Positions 1-8,172 of a DNA stretch of 64,000 nucleotides are shown here, piece by piece. Source of the stretch: Aquamicrobium zhengzhouense (lineage in GTDB: Bacteria > Pseudomonadota > Alphaproteobacteria > Rhizobiales > Rhizobiaceae); the NCBI RefSeq assembly GCF_016124105.1, contig NZ_JADGMQ010000002.1:372001-436000 (forward strand), given 5' to 3'. A model generated the notes under the pieces. It was not told the origin of the DNA and did no database searches. It saw only the letters and a program-made list of their open reading frames with translations. Each line of letters opens with the position of its first letter. Within the stretch, counting starts at the first letter, position 1. The translations under genes and the position numbers were made by a program.

Positions 1-3000
1 AGGTCCCCAAGGCGATGCAAACCCTTGCCGCCTCGCTCGGCACCTTCGAGCGCGACATGGAAAAGGCAAATGTCGCAATGGCCGAGGGGTTTGTCCCGGC
101 TCTGCAAGAGGCGTTGAAAGCCTTCAATGAGTTTGCCAACAGCGCTGAGGGTCAAGCGACCTTCCGTGGCATCGGTGAGGCCGCTGGCAGCGTGATCTCG
201 GTTCTGGCCCTTATCCCGCAGAACCTCGACCTGATCGTCTTTGGTCTCAAGGCCATCGCTGCGGTCGGTGTGGCCCGCGTCTTCGCCAGCTTGGTGGGTA
301 CGCTCAAAACCACTGCCAACGACTTCATGACCTTCTCGGCCAACGCGGCTACGGCGACGGCGGCGACCACGCGCTTCGGTGCGGCGCAACTGCGCGCCAC
401 CGGCATGATCCGCCAGACCGCATTCGCGCTGACCTTCTATGAGGCCCGCCTGCGTGGCAGCACCTCGTCAACCGCGCTCGCCCGCGCCGGGACTCTCGGC
501 CTTGCCACTACTATCGGTGCGCTGCGCACGGTCATGCTCACGACCGCTGGTGCTGCGCGGGCCCTCTGGCTGGCGGTCGGTGGGCCGATTGGCGCTGCCG
601 TTCTCGCCATCTCGGCGGTGATCGCTGGCTGGGGTAGCAACGCAGATGCGGCGACCAAGGCTCTCGATACCCACGAGAAGCATCTTCAGGCAGTTCGCAC
701 GGCCTATGCTGAGGTTGGTGAAGGGGTCGATAACTGGGCTGACAAGATCAAGGGCTTGACGCTCCTTGATGCGATGAACACCGCCGACGAACTGGAAAAG
801 CTCTACCTAGAGTCGATTCGCTCGATTGAGAGTGCTGCAACTCGACTCCAGCGGATGCTGAACCGTCAACTCGCAATCACCGGGGACTTTGGTGCAGGCT
901 CCTATCGTGACGAACTGACCGCGCTCAACGAACTCATCAACGGGTTCATTGAAGGTAGTGTTGAGGTGAAGGCGCTCAAGGATGGTTTGAGCGATCTGGC
1001 GTTGAATGCTGAGAGTGAGGGTATCAGGCAGTGGGCCAAAGAACTCAATGACCTCGTGAACGCCACCGACGCTTCCGGTAAGTCGGTCGTTGACTACGCC
1101 GATGGGATGAAAAAAGCGCAAGCTATCATGCGCGTGCTGAATGGCACTGCGACCGAGGCAGATAAAGTCCTACTCGGCCTCGCCAAGGCGGTGGATGAGG
1201 TCAACACCTCTGTCGGCAAGAACAAGCTGATCGAAGCCTATGGTGAGGCCCTTGATGAACTGAAGAGCAAAATCCCCTCGCTCACTGAGGAGATGAAAAA
1301 GCTCAAGGACATCACCGACCTCAACGCCGCAGCTTGGAAAGCGCTGACGGCAGCATGGAAGACCGGCGACTTCTCCAAAATCGGTGAGGTTCTGAAGCTC
1401 TGGGGTCAGGGTGGTTATGATCTGGCCCAGAAAAACGCTCTCGGCATCTTCGACGGATCGAGCGGTGCCGGTGGCGGGACTGCCGCGCTGATCAAGAAGT
1501 TCGAGGGCTTCCGCTCTGAACCGTATTGGGATGTCAATGCGTATCGCGCAGGTTACGGGTCGGACACGGTGACCCTCGCTGACGGTAGCATCCAGAAGGT
1601 CGTTCAGGGCATCACCGTCTCGCGGGCCGACGCCGAACGCGATCTCGCGCGGCGGATCGTCGAGTTCCAGAACACCGTCAAGAGCCAGATCGGTGAGGGG
1701 CGCTTCTCGGCGTTCGACGACAAGCAGCAGGCTGTCCTGACCTCCATCGCCTATAACTATGGGTCACTGCCTGAGCGCATCCTTGACGCTGTGCGCAATG
1801 GCAGCGCGGAGGAAATCTCGAACGCGATTATGCGCCTCTCGGGCGACAACGGTGGCGTCAATGCCGAGCGCCGCACCCAAGAGGCCATGATCTTCAGCGC
1901 CGGTGGCGATGCCAACATTGGCACCATGGTCGAGGCCGAGCAGGAACGCCTCAAGCTCCTCAACGAGCAGAACGAGGCGACCAAGAAGCGTATCGCTGAT
2001 CTGGACCACCAGATCGCGCAGCAGGGCCTCATCAACAACGGCAAGGAGCGTGAGGCCGCTATCGAGGATGCGATCCGCGCCGCGAAAGCCGAGAATCCGA
2101 ACCTCAATGAGCAGGAGATTCAGGCGATCCGTGACCGCACTGCCGCCCTCTGGGAGCAGCAGAACGTCAATCGTGAGATCGAGCTTCAGGAAGAGCGGAT
2201 CAACCAGCTTCAGTCGCTCCGTCAGGCTCTCATGGAGCAGATGGATCAGGCCCGCGCCGCTGGTGATCAGGGTCAGTTGACTGCGCTGCAAACTGAACTG
2301 GATGGTGTGAACCAGCGTCTTCAGGAAGCCATCGCCAATGGCATCAAGATGTGGGAAGCGGTCGGCGGCGTCGAGGCTGAGGCCAAGATCGCCAACCTCA
2401 AGACCATGCAGGGCGCGATCTCAGCCAGCAAGCAGGAGTTCGGTCTGTTCGGCCTCTCGATGCAGACTTGGCAGGGTGTATTCGACAGCGCCGTCAACGG
2501 GCTCGTCGGGGCGTTCGATGCTATGGCTCAGGCCATTGCGAATGGCGAGAATGCGTTTGAAGCCTTCGGCAAGGCTGTCCTGCAAACCCTCGCTCAGGTG
2601 CTTCAGCAGATCGCGGTCGCCATCATCCGTATGCAAATCCTGAAGATGCTTCAGGGCTTCGGCGGCAGCATCGGTGGCTTTGCGACGGCGGCACTCGGCG
2701 GCATGACCGGCCACACGGGTGGCATTGTGGGCTCCATGGCTATCGGCACCGGCAACTCGATCCGCAGCGCCGGGTGGGTGCAAAGCGCACTGACCTACCA
2801 CACTGGCGGCATCGCCGGTCTGCGGCCCGACGAGGTGAGCGCGACTCTCAAGAAGGGTGAGGAAATCCTGACCGAGGAAGACCCGCGCCATCGCAACAAT
2901 CTCGGCGGCGAAAGCACTGGCTCTCAAGGCACGCGCCTCACGCAGGTACTTGCAATCGGGGACAATGAGATCGCAAATGCCATGAAGGGTAAGAGCGGCC

Positions 3001-3065
3001 AAGACGTGACCCTCACGCACATCAAGAGCAACGCGCCGACCATCAAGCGCATGTTAGGACTTTGA
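1..3065 (+). CDS. Tail tape measure protein with embedded GH24-type lysozyme domain (5' partial)
   Basis: The reading frame is already open at the first base (phase begins at base 3), so the N-terminus lies outside the window. Counting from the Met at base 15, residues about 60-200 are Ala-rich with hydrophobic segments, 490-625 resemble a T4-type muramidase, 640-780 are strongly coiled-coil, and the last 200 are Gly/Ala-rich with TGG repeats. This is the order expected of a siphovirus tape measure, which sets tail length and enters the periplasm with the DNA. In the lysozyme part, the Glu of KKFEGF and the Asp of YWDVN lie nine residues apart, like the catalytic pair of T4 lysozyme. The usual TIGYG segment reads RAGYG, so the catalytic Thr is missing. 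Activity is inferred, not shown. The tail-protein gene follows after an operator. Confidence 0.85.
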   Translation, partial: VPKAMQTLAASLGTFERDMEKANVAMAEGFVPALQEALKAFNEFANSAEGQATFRGIGEAAGSVISVLALIPQNLDLIVFGLKAIAAVGVARVFASLVGTLKTTANDFMTFSANAATATAATTRFGAAQLRATGMIRQTAFALTFYEARLRGSTSSTALARAGTLGLATTIGALRTVMLTTAGAARALWLAVGGPIGAAVLAISAVIAGWGSNADAATKALDTHEKHLQAVRTAYAEVGEGVDNWADKIKGLTLLDAMNTADELEKLYLESIRSIESAATRLQRMLNRQLAITGDFGAGSYRDELTALNELINGFIEGSVEVKALKDGLSDLALNAESEGIRQWAKELNDLVNATDASGKSVVDYADGMKKAQAIMRVLNGTATEADKVLLGLAKAVDEVNTSVGKNKLIEAYGEALDELKSKIPSLTEEMKKLKDITDLNAAAWKALTAAWKTGDFSKIGEVLKLWGQGGYDLAQKNALGIFDGSSGAGGGTAALIKKFEGFRSEPYWDVNAYRAGYGSDTVTLADGSIQKVVQGITVSRADAERDLARRIVEFQNTVKSQIGEGRFSAFDDKQQAVLTSIAYNYGSLPERILDAVRNGSAEEISNAIMRLSGDNGGVNAERRTQEAMIFSAGGDANIGTMVEAEQERLKLLNEQNEATKKRIADLDHQIAQQGLINNGKEREAAIEDAIRAAKAENPNLNEQEIQAIRDRTAALWEQQNVNREIELQEERINQLQSLRQALMEQMDQARAAGDQGQLTALQTELDGVNQRLQEAIANGIKMWEAVGGVEAEAKIANLKTMQGAISASKQEFGLFGLSMQTWQGVFDSAVNGLVGAFDAMAQAIANGENAFEAFGKAVLQTLAQVLQQIAVAIIRMQILKMLQGFGGSIGGFATAALGGMTGHTGGIVGSMAIGTGNSIRSAGWVQSALTYHTGGIAGLRPDEVSATLKKGEEILTEEDPRHRNNLGGESTGSQGTRLTQVLAIGDNEIANAMKGKSGQDVTLTHIKSNAPTIKRMLGL

Positions 3066-3069
3066 CTTG

Positions 3070-3092
3070 CTAATCAACCAAATGTTGATTAA
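3070..3092. promoter_or_regulatory. Phage operator palindrome O1
   Basis: CTAA-TCAAC-CAAAT-GTTGA-TTAA, both inner arms perfect, in the 65-base gap after the tape measure gene. This is the leftmost of the dispersed TCAAC-N5-GTTGA sites. No convincing -10 box follows at the right spacing, so it may act as an elongation block rather than a promoter operator. Confidence 0.75.
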
Positions 3093-3130
3093 GCAGGAAT
3101 GACACTGCCCCATCCACCGGGAGATTTTGA

Positions 3131-6100
3131 ATGCCCCTGAAAAACTTGCCGGTCTGGCCCTTTGAACCGAACTGGACTTCGAGCGTGGGAGAAACGCTCG
3201 AATGGAAGACTGACATCCTTCAGTCGCCCAGCGGTTCAGAGCAGCGCCGTTCGCTTCGTGTGCTGCCCCGCCGCATTCTGGATTTCAGCGTTGCCGCCGA
3301 AGGTCCTGAGCGCTCACTCTTGGATAACCTGCTCAACAGCTTCAGTGCTCAGGATTGGTATCTGCCCATCTGGTATGACGTGCGGATCACCACGGCAGCG
3401 GCCACGGCGACATTCATCCCCTGCCGCACTGAGGGTTTTGTCGTCGGCAACGCGATCTTCGTGGCCGGGAATAGCGTCTACGACTACCAGATCACCGAGA
3501 TCACCGCGATCAGTGGTGCCGGGATCACCGTATCGCCTGCGCTCGTTGTGCCGCCTCCCGTGGGCTCACGTATCTACCCCATGGATGAGGGGCGCTTGCT
3601 GGAAGAGCCTGATCAGACCGCGATCACGGATTCGATCACAACCGCCGAGCCGCAGTTCCTGATCACCAACTATCCCGATGTGATCCCGCCGCCGCCCCGT
3701 GATGCGGGCCCGCTGATCCTGAATGGCCTCATCACCAACGCCTACCACCCCGAGGTCGGGCGCGGTGGGTATTTCCATGAGAACTCGGGCACCTCGGAAG
3801 GCCAGTTCATCTTCATCTACGCGCTCTTCCAAGCCTATGAGCAACTGATCACCGGCACGGCTGAAGAGCAGATCACGGGCCGCTATTACAAGATGCTCGC
3901 GCAGCAGATGCTCGATGCCATGGGACCGGGCGATGGTTATGTGGGGCCAATGCTTCGCCAGCCGATCCCGACTGACGTGAACACGATCACCCTCATGCAC
4001 TGGCTCTTTGCCGGTCGTGGCGACATTCCCGGTCAGGAAATCATCCTGTCCTACGAGATCGCGCCAAGTGCCGGTCGCCTGCGCATCCCGGTGAGCGCCG
4101 GTGGCAACAGGGTGTTCAAGGTCTGGCAAATCTATCCCGGTTCAAGTGACCTGCTCTACGACAGCCCGGTCAGCCCCGCGTTCGATGCAGCCAATCCCAC
4201 GGTCGAGACGCAAATCCTCATCAACGAAAGCGACTGGACGATCAGCGGCAATGACGCGGTGATCACCATTCCGGCTGGCGCACCGTCGAGTGCGACGTGG
4301 AAAGTCGTCTACGGCTTCAACACCGAGCGCATCATCCCGCAGGGCCACGGCTTCGAGGCGTATCCGAACTGGACCCCGATTGAACCGGGCTACTCGGCTT
4401 GCGCGCCCGACACCTTCCGCTGGTTCGAGCAGGCCATGCAGAAGGCCATCCAGTATGATGATCGTCCCGGTATGGCCGCACGCTGGCAGGCCCTTCAACT
4501 CGCCATGCGCCGCACCGCCGTGCGCGGTCAGGCCATCAGCGATTTGCGCGAGGTGCTGCAACTGATGCCGGGGTTCGATCCGATCCCAACCACTGGCGCT
4601 CCTGACGGGATGTATTGCTTCTCCGATCACCCGGCAGCGCAAGGCCCGACTGGCGGTGGCAACCCGAATTGGAAGGGTTACAATTTCTGGTCCCGCACGG
4701 CCACCGGCGCGATCCGTGGTGAAATACCTGATGATGGCGGTCGCGTGCGTCAGGTCCAGATCGGGCGTGGCTTCACCGACACTTGGCGCACGGCCACGGC
4801 TTACCAAGAGGCCGACCAGTATCTCTTCGTGCAGGTCTCAGCCTCGAAGAAGCCCGATGCAGGCGAGAATGAACTTTTCCTCGTCTATGTCTCAAGCACC
4901 ATGGCCTATGACCCGAACACCCGCTGGTTCGCTGATGTCGGCGCGCTGCCGGGGTTCACGCCAACCTCGTCCGGTCTGCACTCCTTCTATCTGCCGCGCT
5001 CGGCCTTCCGCAAACGTGACTGGGGCCCCGGTGGCGAGCCGGTCTGGGGCGACACTCTCCCTGCTGGCACCGAGCTTCAGAACTTTGGCGTGTCGTCCGA
5101 GATGGGCGGTGCCTACAGCATGATGATCGGTGAGATGCGACTTGTCACCGACAACACCGCTGAGGCCACCAAGGGCGCGAAGATGCCTTACTTCCCCGGC
5201 GCGCTTCCCTTCGCGATCAACGCCGACCTGCGCCGCCAGATGTTTGTGGGCTGGAACGGCTCGCCTTTCCACGGCTATCAGCTTCCTGACTTCTGGTGGT
5301 GGCTCGGGAATGACGCCAATGCGGTTCACCCGACGCTGACCGTGGCCGACCTGCCGATTCCGAACGCTGCCGGGGCGCTGACCTTCCCGATCACACCAAC
5401 GGTCGGCGGCGTGACCAAACCCAAGCACGCGCTCCTGATGGAACAGCAACTTCTCTTCCTGCGCGATGCTCAGGCCAAATACGCGGCTGACGGCGGGCCG
5501 AACGGCTTCTTCGCCCATACCTTCGTGCTCAACACCCCGGCGCGCGCCAGCCTCGGCAATCCGCGCCCGCACTCGTGGGTCTATGTCAACGACGATCCCA
5601 ACACCCGCTGGGTCGGCTACCAGACGCGGATTGTCGAGAGCCTTGCTGAACTGATGCTGCTGACCAATGGCGCGGCGGGCTTTGCTGAGTGCCGGTCGCT
5701 CGCGCTGAGCATGTGCGAGGCATGGCTGACCCGGCTCAACGCGATCTGGCCCGATCTCAATGGAAAGGTGGTCAACGGCGTTCGCATTTACGGGATGCCG
5801 ACCGACTATCCTGATCCACGCATCTCGGGTCCGCAGACGCTTTACGAGGAGCCGCACGCCGCCGCCCACATCCTGCGGGCCTGCCTGACCCTGCGTAAAG
5901 CCGGTGTCGGCAATGCCTCGCTGCATAACACGTTGATCGCGCGCTGCTGGAATTATATGGAGATGCTGTGGCGCACCAGTGGTGAGATGCGCTTTACTTG
6001 GTCGCCCGACCCTGCCGCAAAGCAATGGTACGGCTTCTGGCACGGCGATATTCTGACCGCTCTCGCTCTTATGCTTGAAAACCCCTCGCTCCTTCCGGCA

Positions 6101-6844
6101 GGCATTTCGCGCACTACTGTGGCCGAGCGCTTGGTGCAGACGCGCGAATGGATTGAGACTTGGGGAGTCGGAACTTTGTCGATGAATGCTGCCGCTGGCC
6201 TTACGGATGAATACAGGGGCTTCCATGTCCTGACACAACAATCGGACTGGTCTGATCGCGGGGAGCGCGGCCAACAGCGCCTGCTCGATACCTTCGACAC
6301 CGGCAACGGCACGCCCGATCAGTTCGACACCGCCATGCGCCCGTTCCCGACCCAACAATACCACTGGGTTCTCGACGGCTATCCCGATCACGCGCGCTTC
6401 TACAATCTCCTGCACGCTCTGCGCGGGCGGGCTGTGCCGGTCTGGGTGCCGACTTGGATGGACGACATGCGGCCTGTCGCGCCGATCACTGGCGGGGCCA
6501 CCTCGATCCAGATCGCACGCTGCGGCTTTACTGTCGCCGGTGGCCCTCGGCCCGAGCGGGAGGACATCATGATCGAGACCGTGGATGGGCGGCGCTACTA
6601 TCGCCGGATCACCGGCTCGGCCTCTGGTTCGACCACCGAGTTGATCCACCTCGACAACGCGCTCGGCGTGACTCTGAACCCCGACGAGATCATCCGCATC
6701 TCGTTCGTGTCGCTGATGCGCCTCGACCACGACAGCATCGAGATCGAGCACATCACTGATGCAGAAGGCGTGTCCGAAGTGAGCGTCACCTTCCGCGCAG
6801 CCCCCAACACCCGCGTCCCTGACGCCGCCTTCTACGAGGTCTGA
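3131..6844 (+). CDS. Large tail protein with a helical glycosidase-like module inserted
   Basis: A 1,237-residue tail protein lying between the tape measure and BR0599-type genes, the usual place for distal tail proteins. The first 190 residues (WPFEPNW, LRVLPRRILDFSV, WYLPIWYDV) and the last 140 (LPVWVPTW then a beta-rich stretch ending DAAFYEV) look like two halves of one tail-assembly protein. The roughly 900 residues between them are rich in Trp, Tyr and amphipathic helices (FHENSGTSEGQFIFIYALF; FVGWNGSPFHGYQLPDFWWW; RFTWSPDPAAKQWYGFWHGD). This resembles the alpha/alpha-toroid folds of six-hairpin glycosidases, suggesting a surface-polysaccharide binding or cutting module. The tail role is fairly secure. 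The enzymatic fold is my inference from residue pattern. Confidence 0.7.
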   Translation: MPLKNLPVWPFEPNWTSSVGETLEWKTDILQSPSGSEQRRSLRVLPRRILDFSVAAEGPERSLLDNLLNSFSAQDWYLPIWYDVRITTAAATATFIPCRTEGFVVGNAIFVAGNSVYDYQITEITAISGAGITVSPALVVPPPVGSRIYPMDEGRLLEEPDQTAITDSITTAEPQFLITNYPDVIPPPPRDAGPLILNGLITNAYHPEVGRGGYFHENSGTSEGQFIFIYALFQAYEQLITGTAEEQITGRYYKMLAQQMLDAMGPGDGYVGPMLRQPIPTDVNTITLMHWLFAGRGDIPGQEIILSYEIAPSAGRLRIPVSAGGNRVFKVWQIYPGSSDLLYDSPVSPAFDAANPTVETQILINESDWTISGNDAVITIPAGAPSSATWKVVYGFNTERIIPQGHGFEAYPNWTPIEPGYSACAPDTFRWFEQAMQKAIQYDDRPGMAARWQALQLAMRRTAVRGQAISDLREVLQLMPGFDPIPTTGAPDGMYCFSDHPAAQGPTGGGNPNWKGYNFWSRTATGAIRGEIPDDGGRVRQVQIGRGFTDTWRTATAYQEADQYLFVQVSASKKPDAGENELFLVYVSSTMAYDPNTRWFADVGALPGFTPTSSGLHSFYLPRSAFRKRDWGPGGEPVWGDTLPAGTELQNFGVSSEMGGAYSMMIGEMRLVTDNTAEATKGAKMPYFPGALPFAINADLRRQMFVGWNGSPFHGYQLPDFWWWLGNDANAVHPTLTVADLPIPNAAGALTFPITPTVGGVTKPKHALLMEQQLLFLRDAQAKYAADGGPNGFFAHTFVLNTPARASLGNPRPHSWVYVNDDPNTRWVGYQTRIVESLAELMLLTNGAAGFAECRSLALSMCEAWLTRLNAIWPDLNGKVVNGVRIYGMPTDYPDPRISGPQTLYEEPHAAAHILRACLTLRKAGVGNASLHNTLIARCWNYMEMLWRTSGEMRFTWSPDPAAKQWYGFWHGDILTALALMLENPSLLPAGISRTTVAERLVQTREWIETWGVGTLSMNAAAGLTDEYRGFHVLTQQSDWSDRGERGQQRLLDTFDTGNGTPDQFDTAMRPFPTQQYHWVLDGYPDHARFYNLLHALRGRAVPVWVPTWMDDMRPVAPITGGATSIQIARCGFTVAGGPRPEREDIMIETVDGRRYYRRITGSASGSTTELIHLDNALGVTLNPDEIIRISFVSLMRLDHDSIEIEHITDAEGVSEVSVTFRAAPNTRVPDAAFYEV

Positions 6845-6845
6845 T

Positions 6846-7661
6846 ATGAGCTTCGACCAAATCGAACGGTCCAATTATGACGGCAAGCCGATCCTGCTTT
6901 ACGAGTTCGTTCACGGGAGCACGGTCTGGCGCTACAACGGCGGTCAGAAAGACCTCACTCTGAATGGCGTGCTCTATGAGGCGATCCCCGTGTCACACGA
7001 GGGATACAGTATGTCGGGCAACCCCACATCGGACGACATCACCATCAGCATCAGTATGCGGGCTGGCGTTACCGACCTGTTCAACGGCACCCCGCCGTCG
7101 CGCTCGATTCAGGTCTCGATCAGGACCCTGCATTTCGGGGACAAAGAGGCTCCGGTGGTCTGGTCGGGGATCATCAAGTCGATGCGCCGCGCGTCCACCG
7201 TTGAGGCTAAGTTCAACTGCAACTCGCTGCTCTCGACCCTCAATCGAAACGGCCTGCGCCTGTCGTGGCAGCGCGGTTGCCCCCATGCGCTCTATGACAA
7301 CCTGTGCCGCGTGAACCCCGCCGACTATGGCACGGCGGTGCAGGTCAACGCGGTGATCGGAGACCACGTTGAAGCCGCTGGCGCAACAGGTCTGCCGAAC
7401 GGCTATCTGAACGGTGGCTACCTCAGCTTCACCACGGCGCACGGCACCACCGAGACGCGGGCCATTGAGGAGCACTGGCAGAACCGCATTCGTCTGCTCG
7501 GCGCTGCCGATGGCATGACGGTCGGCCAGTGGATCATCGTCTATCCCGGCTGCGACCGCACCTCTGGCACCTGCATCAACAAGTTCAACAACCTCTCGAA
7601 CTATGGGGGTTTCCCCCACCTGCCGAATAAGTCTCCGTTCGACGGCGATCCTGTCTTCTAA
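6846..7661 (+). CDS. Phage BR0599 family (DUF2163-like) distal tail protein
   Basis: Starts just after the upstream stop (TGATATG), so it is probably translationally coupled. The 271-residue protein has the family's N-terminal beta-rich part (LYEFVHGSTVWRY) and its Cys-containing C-terminal signature: CPHALYDNLC, YPGCDRTSGTC and NYGGFPHLPNKSPFDGDPVF. The C-terminal part is the recognisable DUF2163/BR0599 motif found in distal tail or hub proteins of siphoviruses and gene transfer agents. It is usually followed by a small assembly protein and the large tip protein, as here. The conserved cysteines may bind metal or an Fe-S cluster, as known for related tip proteins; that is not proven here. 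Confidence 0.85.
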   Translation: MSFDQIERSNYDGKPILLYEFVHGSTVWRYNGGQKDLTLNGVLYEAIPVSHEGYSMSGNPTSDDITISISMRAGVTDLFNGTPPSRSIQVSIRTLHFGDKEAPVVWSGIIKSMRRASTVEAKFNCNSLLSTLNRNGLRLSWQRGCPHALYDNLCRVNPADYGTAVQVNAVIGDHVEAAGATGLPNGYLNGGYLSFTTAHGTTETRAIEEHWQNRIRLLGAADGMTVGQWIIVYPGCDRTSGTCINKFNNLSNYGGFPHLPNKSPFDGDPVF

Positions 7662-7662
7662 A

Positions 7663-7702
7663 TCAACATTTGGTTGCTCAGACTACCGCATGTTGTTAAA
7701 CC
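7663..7702 (+). promoter_or_regulatory. Operator O2 overlapping a candidate promoter
   Basis: Palindrome TCAAC-ATTTG-GTTGC (7663-7677, one mismatch). Its right arm supplies a -35 TTGCTC (7674-7679), followed after exactly 17 bases by a -10 TAAACC (7697-7702), 28 bases before the next gene. It would drive the tail-tip genes rightward. Confidence 0.55.
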
Positions 7703-7729
7703 TGACCGAAGTGTAGCAGAGGTGCGATC

Positions 7730-7966
7730 ATGAACTTCCTTTGGGCCATCGGGATGCTGGTCGCCAGCTACTTCATCCAAGTGGCTTTGGCACCCAAGCC
7801 GGAAGTGCCCAAACCCGTTTCCCTTGAGGACTTCGATTTTCCTCAGGTGGACGAGGGCACGCCGCAGTCCGTGGTCTTCGGTGATGTCTGGATTTCTGAC
7901 TGGCACGTCCTTTGGTACGGCAACATGCGGGTCTCTGAAGTGAAAAGCGGCTCGGGGAAAAAATAA
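7730..7966 (+). CDS. Small tail-assembly protein, membrane-anchored N-terminus
   Basis: A 78-residue protein with an N-terminal hydrophobic segment (residues 3-21) followed by EVPKPVSLEDFDFPQVDEGT and VVFGDVWISDWHVLWYGN. The EGT...VVFGDVW...W.VLWYGN pattern is seen in small proteins encoded just before the J-like tip protein in many alphaproteobacterial phages. I know no defined function. It overlaps the next start by one base (TAATG), which indicates coupling. The leading hydrophobic segment may help assemble the tail tip or be part of a loading complex. Confidence 0.75.
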   Translation: MNFLWAIGMLVASYFIQVALAPKPEVPKPVSLEDFDFPQVDEGTPQSVVFGDVWISDWHVLWYGNMRVSEVKSGSGKK

Positions 7967-8172
7967 TGATCGTTTGCAGGATTCATCACATCAGGGCCGC
8001 AGACCTCTGCATGAGCGGGGCTCGTGCTTGGTTCGCGAAGCACAATCTCTCTTGGTCCGACTTCTTGGAGAATGGTCTGCCTGTTGAGCAAGTCGAAGCT
8101 CTGGGTGACGCCATGGGTGATCGGGTAGCCGAGGCTGCGCGCAAGGAGGCTGAACATGGGCGGCGGGGGTAA
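7966..8172 (+). CDS. Small conserved tail-region protein
   Basis: A 68-residue helical protein (VCRIHHIRAADLCMSGARAW, then WSDFLENGLPVEQVEALGD) squeezed between two tail genes. It overlaps the previous gene by one base and the next by 17 bases in another frame. The pattern 'C..G.R.wF..hgldw..Fl..Gi....le..gd' is a recognisable small phage protein found next to tail-tip genes, with no assigned role. Its tight overlaps and conserved place support translation. It could be a chaperone or structural spacer. Confidence 0.7.
   Translation: MIVCRIHHIRAADLCMSGARAWFAKHNLSWSDFLENGLPVEQVEALGDAMGDRVAEAARKEAEHGRRG

Noticed and set aside
4892-6874. A 660-codon open frame on the minus strand opposite the large tail protein
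   Set aside because: It mirrors a well-supported gene in high-GC DNA, has low-complexity His/Arg/Asp-rich sequence and no family signature.
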